Source: Kudoa neothunni
Taxonomy: Eukaryota; Cnidaria
Direction of reading: 5' to 3'
Length of the DNA stretch: 64,000 bases
Assembly (NCBI GenBank): GCA_964304625.1
Contig: OZ199838.1
Coordinates: 9,672,001-9,736,000, forward strand
Positions within the stretch are counted from its first letter, which is position 1; each line of letters starts with the position of its first letter. The position numbers were made by a program, and so were the translations under genes. This document shows, piece by piece, positions 24,217 to 37,859 of the stretch. The notes beneath the pieces were generated by a model. The model made no database searches. It was given only the letters and a program-made list of their open reading frames with translations, and was not told the DNA's origin.

Positions 24217-24607
24217 TAGGCCCCTAATCTGGAAGCGCATGATGAGGATTATTGTGTTTACTATTTCGTCATGCATGAGACTAGGCAACAAATTTTTTTT
24301 ATTTTAGGCAAAATTTTGATTCGCTCAAGATAAGAATAGCAAATATGATTTTTGTGACTCTTTTTGACGAAAAAATTGTATAAAAAAACTAACAAGGGGA
24401 AGAGCCATACGCTCCACAATTACCGCTTTGTTTAACTTCATTTAAAATAACTAAGAAAGGGTCTTCTCTTTGTTAGACCAAATGGCGTAAAATTTTCCTA
24501 ACAGAAGAAATATACGTTTTTCCGAAGAAGGAGAACGAAGCACCACATTTGTGGGATTAACGTCAGCCGATTTTAATCTTTCAAATGTGGCGTCGAATTA
24601 GGGGTCA
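24217..24607. mobile_element. Possible MITE with TA flanks
   Basis: GGCCCCTAATCTGG (24219 on) mirrors CGAATTAGGGGTCAA (24594-24608), with TA just outside each end. It is about 390 bp, has no coding frame, and its ends are short and imperfect. Confidence 0.3.
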
Positions 24608-24814
24608 ATACTAAAGTTCAACCCTTAATTTGTTTTCATCATGTTCATATGTAACATCATACATAATTAAAAAATTTATTCTAATAAGTAGATATCCATA
24701 GAATGATTATTTCCATAAATTCATTAAATCCTCCTTTTCCGAACATTGAAAATTGATCTGTAATCAAATTTATAATTTATTCAAAAAATGCTGGGAATCA
24801 AAATTAGGGTTCCC

Positions 24815-25085
24815 CAATTAATATGCAGGATTAAATTGCATGCTTTGGTACTGAATCATCGTAACCATGAGCACTATCACTATCTAAATAACGCATATTA
24901 ACATCTAAATTGTATCCTTTGTGTTAGTTAAATTTTCGCTATAAGGAATCGCTACATTATATAGTGGTCGTTTTTGCCTAATTGATATCACTTCTAAATC
25001 CCTGATTAGAGATTTGTATTCGGTCCCTTTGCTCTGATATCGTTTATATCTTGGTGACACAGGCACAGTTCGTTGTGTGGCTCAA
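24815..25085 (-). pseudogene. Orphan coding-like exon, unrecognised
   Basis: After an acceptor-like ...TTGAG near 25086, the minus strand reads TQRTVPVSPRYKRYQSKGTE and on through IRQKRPLYNVAIPYSENLTN. A one-base shift later it continues LDVNMRYLDSDSAHGYDDS before a stop near 24840. Composition looks like a cytoplasmic tail or linker. Any upstream exons would fall inside the nucleotidase gene that starts at 25189, so this is probably a stranded remnant. No family recognised. Confidence 0.25.
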
Positions 25086-25188
25086 AAGTTGGATTTAAAT
25101 AATTTGTTGCTAAGAGAAATTTACTTTTGATTTGTATAGTTAAACTTTCCAGCTGCACACAAAATGAGACAGTACAGACAGGTTGAAA

Positions 25189-27754
<2,566 letters not shown>

Positions 27755-28427
27755 CTAACATGTATAACATTGTGTTGTTTTTACATTGGTCTTTTCAATT
27801 AAAAATGTATTTGTAATTTTTTAGTCTTTATGCCGCCAATTTTAACCTTAAAATGAAAAAATTACTTGTATTTTACGTTCTAATTGAGGTGCCTGCAATA
27901 TTTATAAGCGAATCATTTGCATGTTGGAATACTTATATGACGTTTTAACCCTCCGAAGACTTTGGGCTAGTTTGACCCCGAAGTATAATTAAAAACATTA
28001 CTCTTTGTGTGATCTTTAATATTCCCCATTTTTATCTATTTTCCAAAATTTTTGGAAAGTATATAATGTTAAAATTAGAGCGGAAAATAATAATAAAATG
28101 TGAAAAAATTTTTATCTTCGGAGGAAATTTGTGGTCAAATTGACCCAAGTTTTTATTCTACGATTGTACTATAAAAATTTTCTAAAAGGTAAAGAAGTTA
28201 TGTTTTATGAATTCTATCGTCTCATTCTTTGTTAAAATGGTGATTAATATATCATTAAATCTGTGTTAATACCTTACTAATAAGCTCGGATCTTGTTCGC
28301 AAATGATCATACGAAAAATGATACTTCGCGTCTATTGTTTTAGTTGATAAATTGAAGACCATATATACCTCACGCAAAAAAATCAATTATATAAATTTTT
28401 AAAAGTTTGATCCGAATTATCTAATTA

Positions 28428-28710
28428 TTTGAACGATTTTCACATTTTTTCGATGAATGAACTGAGCAATAGTATTTATTGCAATATAAGCATGTAGTTT
28501 GAGTTTTTTTATCAGTTCCTCGATGACAATATTCACATCGACGCCTTTTCGACTATTTGGAAAGTGTTAGTTTGAGTCCCTGAATAGGGTGATTTTGCTT
28601 GGACAATTTTCCCATTCTGTAGATTTCGGTCCATGAGAGGTTGATAGACAGCTTGTGTAATTTTCTTTAAAAATATTTTAGTTTCGACCATCCTATGAGT
28701 TAACTAAGAG
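28428..28710 (-). pseudogene. C-terminal part of a piggyBac transposase
   Basis: Minus strand reads IFLKKITQAVYQPLMDRNLQ and then, in another frame, a classic piggyBac cysteine-rich tail: SKRRRCEYCHRGTDKK, then CLYCNKYYCSVHSSKKCEN. The rest of the protein is missing beyond the insertion at 28735. Belongs to the outer element 27959-30389. Confidence 0.7.
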
Positions 28711-28738
28711 TATAAGTGTATTTTCTAAATGGTTTTAA

Positions 28739-29925
28739 CCCTCTAAGGTCAGCAAAAACGACCATCCTCCAAGGACTTTTGAGGTTCAAGAGACCCCAGT
28801 TTTTTATTTGATGAATTAACTTGATAAATATAGATATATTATCTTATTCAGTTTAAAAAATTGTTGTCGACTAAATTTGAAGAAAAAAGGCGAATATTCG
28901 TGTAATTAATCCATTATAATATCATCGATACTATGTCGGATTGGATCGCAACTAATTGCTATCTAAAACCTTTGCTGAATAATCTTGAATTTTTGAGAAA
29001 TAAAGAATTCGAGTAAATCGACTTAATGATTAATATTTGTGGTTAAAATATTTAATTTAATATTATAACTTATTGTTCATGAGCTTATTGTTACTTTGCT
29101 CAAATAATGCCACGCGACCCCGCTTTTCCTGTACAAAATAAAAGTGAGACTGATGAGTGTATTGATGAATATCGATCTTTAGGAAGTGAATTTGAAGAAG
29201 ATTATACGAAATCATCTGAAATGTCGATTGAATTGGCGGAATGTGACAATACTGAAGACCCAATAATCAATAAAGATGGTATTATGTGGAGTTTTAGTAA
29301 ACCGATAACATCAAGACTCTATGTGGAAAGTATCATTAAAAACCTGTCTGACCCTACTTTCTATTGCAATCAGCATGCTAAAGACATGTTAGATTGTTTT
29401 TCCTCTTTTTCACCAACATAATTTGTGAATAAATAATCAAATATACCAATTGTTTGGAAGATTTCATTTCAAAGGACTAAATTTAATTATTAACTATATT
29501 AAAATAGATTATTTTTGCTTTTTATTCTATAAATTTATTTTTTGTGGTAAATTAAAGTTGATCCTATCTATTTAATTAGAGGTCACGTGTGAATAATTAA
29601 ATCCTTACGAAAAATAAACATTAATTAATTAATTAAGTTCATAATTTATTTCAAAATTTTTATGACTAAAATGAATAATACTTGTATAGCTACATTTTTA
29701 TTTATTTTTAAAGCATATTGACCAAAAAACCCCCAAAGTCCTTAGACGATCATTTTTTTGTCTACACTCAATTTTTATTCACTCGGCTTAAGATTTTGGA
29801 AGAATGATCATTATTGAAAGTTGGGCGATAAGATAGAATTTTACGAATTTCTGATCATTACATACACAATACTGGGTAAATTAATTATGGTTTGGTGCCC
29901 AAAAGACCCCAAAGTCTTTAGATGG
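28739..29925 (+). mobile_element. piggyBac-type element nested in the outer one
   Basis: TTAA at 28735-28738 and 29926-29929. The left end is the long form (CCCTCTAAGG, AAAAACGACCATCC, then an inner GGTTCAAGAGACC stem). The right end read inward is the short form CCATCTAAAGACTTTGGGG. It is 1187 bp and keeps only an N-terminal transposase frame. It landed in the C-terminal coding part of the outer element. Confidence 0.7.
29107..29421 (+). pseudogene. N-terminal fragment of a piggyBac transposase
   Basis: 104-residue frame, acidic at first (DECIDEYRSLGSEFEED), then DGIMWSFSKPITSRLYVES. The pattern dG-x-W-x5-P-x3-R is the usual entry to the piggyBac DDE_Tnp_1_7 domain. It ends 29421; the catalytic core is absent from the element, which is therefore non-autonomous. 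About 370 bases from the long end, as expected for the start of the gene. Confidence 0.6.
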
Positions 29926-30393
29926 TTAAAGGGATTCTTCAACTCAAGATATTTGTATAACCTTACAAAGGCAGGGTTTCGCTCTAGTTTAGATTAAAAA
30001 AACAAACAGAAAAAGTATTACGATATAAGTGAAAAAAATAATAATTGTTATTTTAGGTTATGTATTAAATCATTGCTTATAGAAAATCAAAATTAAAACA
30101 TTTTTCGCAATAAAAAGACCAAAATTATTATTTTAAACAATAAATCAGCTATTAAACAGTGGCTTACATTTTACGATCCTTTCCTGACAGCTTACGAATA
30201 TTTATGTAACAGATTTAACAGGATTAATTGTTATATTTCACATTGTTTTACTCAAAAACTAGTCGATAGAAATAAAAACTACCAGAAAATTGAACCGGTA
30301 ACAATTTTAAGAACTAGTTTATCGAATAATAATCCGGGGTCAAGTTGACTCCAAAAGACCTCCGAAGATAGTTTTTTAGCGGCTTTAGGTTAA

Positions 30394-33183
30394 CTACTTA
30401 AATCCATCAAAAGTCTATAATTTTTGTCATGAAACAATTCCAGTTAGATACCTAATGTCTATCCTTCTTCATCGTAACTTTTTTTGTTTATTAATTAATA
30501 TACTCAGGTGCAGCATACATTGTAACGGAGTTCAATCAACCTCTGCGAACGTTATAAACGCATGCAGTGGGTCACACGTAACCCATGCTTTATCCATTGG
30601 CTGTAATGTAGGGATGTATCTCATTAAGTATTTTCATCTCCAGATGGAGATAACCCGGGATTTTACATTTTTAAGCTTCTAGGGCGTTGGTTGCCTAGAT
30701 TTATCCAAAATTTTATTAGTTGATACATATCTAAAAATTTCGAAACCTAATTCAACTGACCCTAGTAGAATGAACTATTGCTGTAGTATATCACATTAAC
30801 CCTTTGATGCAGTTCATCCCAACCTATTTTGTTTAAGGATCCCTATCTAATTAAGCTAAATGAATACGAATCCCTAAGTATGTTAACCGCGTCCATATTA
30901 TTGTTCCCCAATTGTTTTTAAATTCGGATTTTATTATATCCAGGAATTTACGAATGAATAATTTTTTAAGAGAAAAATGTTTCTTGCGGACCCCTTGAGA
31001 GTCTACGAATCCCAGATTAGGAAACATCACATTATAGGAATACAGGGAGATAGAGCGGGAGTTCTCAACCAGGGGGTAAATTAAGTGGTATCAAAATTGA
31101 ATCCCGGAAATTTTTGCATGATGCAGTTTGTTACGTAATTAAGGATTTCAAAGGAGTTATATTATTTAAGGATATTAGACGTAATTAAGATGTTGGCAGA
31201 AACGCCTAAATGCTTTTTGAACTATGTATTTAATAATTATTTATAAAATTACTATCAGTCGCTTTCTCTTAGACCTCGTTTATCTTTAAGAGACGTAGCC
31301 TAGTAATACTTAAGTAAATAAACAATCTTAAAGTAAATATGAATTTGACATTCAATTTAGAGAGGTAAATTTAAAAAATGGATAAAAATCCTTAAATTAT
31401 AGGGTTGGCGATGGTTGTATAATCTACAAATAATTTCTATCGCGAAAGAGAGACGCAAGAGTAATGATCTATACAGAACAACGAATTGATCTCATAATCT
31501 AAAGAGTAAATATTTAATGGTCATACATTCGTACCATCTGTACTTCATTGAAAACTTTTGAAAAACTGAACCATTTTTAAATTACGATGATGCTAATTTA
31601 CTCACGAGAAACGCCATGACAAATTACCTTTAAATTACTCGCGATCGTTGCTACGCTCATGTTTTTTTGAATCTCCAATTTATAATGATAAGTTCGAGAT
31701 AATTTAGTTTAATTAAATTCAATTAAATGTTTGAAACTTTGGGGAAAATATTTTAAATTTAAAGGGGTATAAATCATTTATAATAAGAAGGTGGGACCAT
31801 AATATCTTTTCGTTTTATTGAAGGGTTATTCGTATTAACGTTAACTACCGACAAATGTTGTGATGCCGTAAATTCGATTTTTTTCGAACTCCTCGTTTTT
31901 GAGTCTTAAAAACTAAACATAGAACCTAAATCACTTTCCATAAATAATTTTTTTTAATTTAATAAATCCCTTAAATATTGCTTTTGAATATGTAACTTAA
32001 AAACGGCGACATTAATATTTTAACAAATGGCTTAAACGAGAGAAAATATTTAAATTTATGAATATTTGTAGGTTCTTTATGATGAAAAAGTAGATAATAT
32101 AGGAGAACAGTATCCAGTTATCAACTTTTTGAATTTTAATCCTCATGAAGTAGGTTGCAAGATTTCATATTTAACCATATAAAATGAATAATTAAAATAT
32201 TAAAAACTATGACCTCTCTCTCACCAAATAAAACTGATTCGGATTTCACAAATTGAAATGATAAGATGAACATCCTCATTATGAGTATTATTCGTTTGAC
32301 TCAATAATATTATTCTAAGTAAAAAGCAATATATTGCATCTTATTAGCTCAGATCTAGAAATCCAAATACCAATCTCATCAATATACAGTTTTACCATTA
32401 AAGAGATACTCTATTTTATTAATTTAAATTCTATTATTTTTCTGTTCAAATAATGTGAGGGGTTGAGCGAAGAATCATATCCAGGTTATTATGATAGCCG
32501 GAACAAAATGGATTAGTAGTAGAAAAAAATCGACTTCAAATAAACTATTCGGATTTTATTTTATATATTTCTCGAGAAAAGAGGGTTTTAATGATAATTT
32601 TCATGGAATCTTTATAGTAACTTAAAAATTTCTTCAATTGAATACGTACACAATTTAATATTCAATCAAAAATATTTTCCCACGTTGGGGCTTAATTTCT
32701 TTATTTTATTTATCCTCCAGTTAAAACCTGTATTTTATAGAATATTTAGTGACTTGAAAAAAATAATATAATCATCAAGATGAACATTATCCATTGGCAA
32801 TGGTATCGTAGGAGGAGATACAATTAATCACCAGAGAATATAAGTTTTTTCAGGTTAATATGGATATTCAGTGAATCAATTAAAAGAAACATTAAATAAT
32901 TTCAATAGTAATATTAAAAATAATGTATTACTTATGCTAGCGCTAAAAAAGAAATGAACAAACGTACCTAGGTAGTGAATGCTATTAGTTAATCTTACTA
33001 TATTAGGATAAGGAACGCGATTATTTTCTAGTAGCAGATAGTGTGTTTGACGTCTAATAAAAGCGTTACTCATCAGTTTTCAGTAAATTCCCTCGTTGCA
33101 AGATCCACAATCCCAATGGAAATAAACTATAGAGAATATGAGCATAGGTAGCAATTAATTTGAAAGTTGACAGTTTTTTAAAA
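30394..33183. other. Mostly empty interval between piggyBac pair and second nucleotidase gene
   Basis: A+T-rich. It contains a possible hAT MITE (30810-31029) and a motif TTCTCAACCAGGGGG near 31066, which resembles a further transposon end. No coding exon was identified. Confidence 0.4.
30810..31029. mobile_element. Possible hAT MITE remnant
   Basis: Left part CAGTTCATCCCAACCTATTT ... GGATCCCTA. The right part carries GCGGACCCCTTGAGAGTC and CCCAGATTAGGAAACATC. This recalls animal hAT ends of the type CAGTGGTTCTCAACC...GGGACCCC / GGACCCC...GGGAACCACTG, strongly decayed. Confidence 0.35.
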
Positions 33184-35722
33184 ATGAACGATAGAATTTT
33201 CGTCAACAGAAATGTTTACATGTATAATATCAAATGTTTTGGATTCGACTTAGATTACACCTTAGCAGGTTTTTTCAAAATAATTTTAGTTGTCGTCACT
33301 TGTTAGTTATACTCTTTATTTGGAAATTATTGTAGAATATAAAGCCCCAGATATTCATCACCTTATATTCAACGCAGCCAAACAAAGTCTCATTGATATG
33401 GGCTATACTAAAGTAATTTTATCAAAATGTCTCCAATATAATATTCCAAGTTTGCCAATCAAACAATTTTATATTTATAGAAACTAAACATTTTGAAGTA
33501 CGATCCGGATAAAACAACTCGGTAACATTTAAGCAAATAACTGATTCTCATTAATTTTGATTTCAAATAATTAATATTTCTTTTGTTATAGGGGACTTAT
33601 TTTTGATACATGCCATGGGAATTTTTTAAAAGTAATGGCCAATACTATCATTTTTATTTATTTCTTTAATTTTCGGCGATATTCCAACACAACTGTCATT
33701 TTAACTCGATAACAAATTTTAGGTCGACTCATATGGCATGATTTTAATGGGTTTACATGGTTACAATCGAATGACAAAGTATGATCTATTATCTATGCAT
33801 TTTAACGATTTTTTAGAGCTGAACTCAATAGTCATTATCCTTCAAGGTTTATTGAGGTATCTTAATAAGATGGATACTGTCTCTCCAATGGGATTATATT
33901 TTTATAGATCCGAAACAGTAAAAGATATGTTATTTATAATACTGTTTTTGACCTCCCTGAAACGTATTTGCTATGCTCGATGATATGGTTTTTTGAAAAT
34001 GTCGAACGTGAAAACGGTTGGATCAAGTATAATTTAATATAACCTCTTTATCGATATTGATATAAAAAATAGAGTAGAAACTGGAGTTAAATGTGGTTTT
34101 GCTCATATCACCTATCATGCAATGCAAGCTGACGTAAGCTATGCCGTGGAGAACTGCCATAAAAATGTATACAAGCAATTTGTTCAAAATTTTATTCCTA
34201 AGTTTAGAAAACCCTAAACTATATGATAATTCAAGATTTTAGCAGATATGTAAATAAAAGATCTGAAATTCCTTTATTGCTACATCGGTATATTTTTTAA
34301 AAATTGTGTGTTGATAGTTATTCGATTTTAGATTAAGAAAACGAGGGATTAAGACATTTATTGTATCGAATAATGATTTTTGGTATACAAATGTATATTT
34401 TGTCAGACAGACGAATAATATAATGATAGTTATATTTTATTACGTTACGTTTAGAAATTGATGAATTTCCTATTCGACTGGCCACAAGAACAACTTGAGG
34501 TAAATGCTGAAATTATCGTTGCCCTAATTATGTGGTCTATGCCTGTATAATTTTCAGGAAGATATGACCACTGAATGGAGACAATATTTTGACATCATTA
34601 TTGTCGATGCTAATAAACCACTATTCTTTGATGGGGGAACTATGCTAAAACAGGTGGATTTAACTACCGGAAAATCATTCATTGGTTCCTACGTTGGTCA
34701 ACTAACTAAAGGAAGCGTTTATCAAGGAGGGAACTCCACCATAGTTACTCAAATGCTTAAAACCAAAGGGAAAGTATATTGTGAATTTCACAACAAATAA
34801 TATTTCAACTGTAGGATATAATGTACATCGGAGATCACATATATGTGGATATACTCAAATCGAAAAAACAGCAAGGGTGGAGGTATTTACCGTGATTGAA
34901 TTGATGATGTATCACATTTTTTAGAACGTTCCTTGTAATTCCCGAGTTGAGGAACGAGATCGAAGTTTGGAGAACCAAAAAAGGTTATTTTTAAACTCTT
35001 TCTTATCTGAAAATCAATTATTGTAGATTATTTTGATGAGATTCAAAACTTGGAATCAAAAATGGCAGCACTTTTTATGTATTTTAAAAACTTTCTATAA
35101 TTTCTTATTGGCAATATTCAAATTTCATTTATGTAGAAATAACGATTCTACCAGCAAAAGCACTCAACAAGTAACCAACACTTCAGTTAAAATCAAGGTA
35201 ATTTTTCCATCGATACTTTCATAACTATCCAACTCAGAATGCTGTCGAACGACTCGAAAATTGCTACGGCAACCTTGGAAGTATGATGAGATGTGGTATT
35301 TTCAAATTAAACCCAAAAACTGTTAAACTTACAAACTCATTTTAGGTTCTCATCTGACATTCTTCGCCAGCCAAATATCAAGATTTGCAGACCTCTACGC
35401 TTACTCTTGTTGCAATCTCATCCACTATCCTTTTGACTATTTTTACAGAGCACCATTTTCATTAGTAATATGCTTTTCCTTTCCGTCGTTATTAGCTAAT
35501 AGTATGATGAAATAGATGCCTCATGAAACCACCATTGAGCAGATCACGGTTTGTGATGATCAACAAACACAACCGTCCGATTCGGGCTGCGTAACTGGCA
35601 GAACAAGTTCATACTTCATTGGGGAAGATTATGAGATCGACGAATGTACAAGGAAACAATCCACTTCTTCAGAAATAGTTAAACATTCATTCGATTCTAC
35701 CACTTCTAGTCATAACTGTTAG
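33184..35722 (+). CDS. Cytosolic purine 5'-nucleotidase (NT5C2-like), copy B, intact
   Basis: Second NT5C2-type enzyme, 19 exons all in phase, 525 residues: 33184-33268, 33336-33412, 33481-33521, 33592-33631, 33723-33778, 33817-33856, 33908-34026, 34073-34166, 34208-34287, 34332-34392, 34455-34499, 34558-34773, 34815-34882, 34925-34983, 35027-35078, 35137-35197, 35238-35295, 35346-35464 and 35516-35722. HAD motifs: [27 protein letters not shown] and [13 protein letters not shown]. The last keeps both aspartates, but the usual FG is YV. Start [10 protein letters not shown]. The C-terminus is Ser/Thr-rich and lacks the poly-acidic tail of vertebrate NT5C2. Intron positions match copy A except that A has one extra intron near its start. 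Same strand as A, 5.4 kb downstream. Confidence 0.94.
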
Positions 35723-36402
35723 GAACAGATTTTGAACTTGATTTGAACTTTTTGTTACTTGGTTGATAATTGATTTTCGTTTTCATACTATTCAAGAAAC
35801 TGCGATAATAAAAAGTTTATTAAATAATTCAGAAAAGATTTCTAGGCAGATTAATACATTGATTGGTTGTACTTATCATTGTTTCACCACCAGTGGGTTA
35901 TTTTCGGCACTGTATTTGTTATCGATAATATTTGCTGTAATCTCTCATATAAATAACTGGTAGTCCCTCGTAGTTATTTCCACAGGCCATACTATTTAAT
36001 CAATCGAATAAAGTATGCTTTATTTATCCTAAAATTTGAGTGTGACCACTATGGTTTTTTATCGATTGTCATGTTTCATCATTAATGATTGCCTACTATT
36101 AATTCTATGTCTATATGAATAAGAAATTCATAGTTTCTGCAAGCACTATGTGTTAAATTTTATCAAATGCACAACATTAATATCAAAAATAATTTATTAT
36201 AATTAATCCACTCATTCCTACCATTAAATGTTCAACATATTTCATGCTAATTTGTTATAAAAAATTCAGGATTAATCTACAAACTAATTATAATCTTTAA
36301 TTGGAAAGTGTGCCACTATTCTGCATTTAAACCCAGTGATTTAATGCAGCCCTTACTTAACCAAGATCAAGGCCACATCCTCTATGTATGGTATAATGCA
36401 GG
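35723..36402. other. Intergenic, no gene seen
   Basis: 3' flank of copy B; nothing recognisable. Confidence 0.4.
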
Positions 36403-36954
36403 CAGGGACCGGTAACCTTTTTGAGTGACGAGCCGGACAGACATACTCTAACTCTAATGCAGATCGTATTAAAATTAAATTAACCTATTATGTTAAATTA
36501 TTATTAATTAAAATTTTGGACTTTATATATATATACAAGAATTTAGAAAAGTCATTTAAACTATAAACTTACGTCAATTTAAAAGTATTATATACGAATA
36601 ATTTCCGCTTGCAGTGTATTAAACTCGTGCTAAACTTGTGAATGAAAGGTTTATTGGACTAGATCAAATAACACGAAATACACCTATATGCTTTTTTAGA
36701 AATATTTTATATTTTTATAAAAATAATTGTAACGTTATTTAACAACCACATTTATTCCAGTTTTCTGATTTAATGAAAATGAATTTTAATCGACTAAAAA
36801 GATTTCATCGACAACGTATAAATACATAGAATAACGATCTAGATAACAAATTAATAAGTATGCAGGTATTTTAGATATTGAGAAAACTTATTACATCAGT
36901 CAAGGCATGGGGCCGAATAGAAATAATCGACAGGCCGCAGGTTGCCGACCCCTG
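36403..36954 (+). mobile_element. hAT-type MITE, family H1 copy 1
   Basis: Ends CAGGGACCGGTAACCTTT and, read inward from the right, CCAGGGGTCGGCAACCTGCG. It is 552 bp with no coding frame. The whole length aligns to the inverted copy at 59410-59917; shared blocks include TTGTTATCTAGATCG and AAATAACGTTA (minus strand). No target duplication is visible here. Confidence 0.75.
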
Positions 36955-37859
36955 GATTAGAAGATATTAATCAACTCTCGTTCTACCATTATGCGCTTAA
37001 GACACTAAACCACTTTCATTATCAATATTATAAAAATTAGATGAGGATGGAACATCTTTTGCCTTATGAGATTCCGAAATAAAAACTGGTTCTCCTCCTG
37101 TGGCAGCACAGAATACTCTACCTCGACGATCACAACGATCAAGGGACCCCCGCAAAATTAAGGACGAAAGAATGTCATATTAGAGATTAGCTAATAACAT
37201 ACATTAGAGTAGTACTGCGCAGACAGTATAACTTTTAACAATAGTGTGTTTCTCTGATTACGTTGGTTGCAATTACGACAGCAATTAATTATTGTCTATT
37301 GTATAGTATTGCATTGCATTGAAATCTCAAGTCCTAAAGAACTACACAACATCTAGATCATGCATATCCTGTTTTTCATTCTTCAAAAAAGCTTTTAATA
37401 TTGACTCACCTAGATAAGTCCTCACGATGGCTTTTTCGGCATTTTTGTTCAGTGCTGACGAGATTAATTTGAATTAGATTAAAGATTTGTTATTATTTTT
37501 TTGTAAACACCTGAATATTATTTTTTATAGCATCTATTTTCCATTCTGACCCACGCAGCAGGTCTAGACTTTTTGATTACAGTCTTTTTTATACGTAACT
37601 ATCGTTAAAGGTGTACAACCAAGTGAATGTTTAGTAGACTTAAAAAGATTTTAAAATAGTGATATTCCATTGCGCGAGGAGTGTAAGGAGATAGTTCGTG
37701 GATTATTTTCACAGCTGACATAGGTGTTAACGTAGAATTTGTTGTTGTCAGCACATTTCTTATTGTAATTTTAAGTAAGACAGTCTAAAATGAGTAAAAA
37801 CAGCGGAAATCAGTGAAGTGAAACTCTGTTTGTGCGTACAAAGTCAACTCTGAATTTAG
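36955..37859. other. No gene assigned; upstream of the aldehyde dehydrogenase
   Basis: Should contain the promoter and first exon of the ALDH gene. I could not find a start codon that joins the exon at 37860 in phase. Confidence 0.35.

Larger units (their letters stand above)
27959..30389 (-). mobile_element. piggyBac-type element (outer of a nested pair)
   Basis: TTAA at 27955-27958 and 30390-30393. The left, short end is CCCTCCGAAGACTTTGGG with GACCCC just inside. The right end read inward carries CTTCGGAGGTCTTTTGG then CTTGACCCC. Transposase remains on the minus strand; only the C-terminal part is readable, at the left. It is interrupted at 28735 by a second piggyBac. The outer element without the insert is about 1.2 kb, so much of its gene has been lost. 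Confidence 0.6.
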
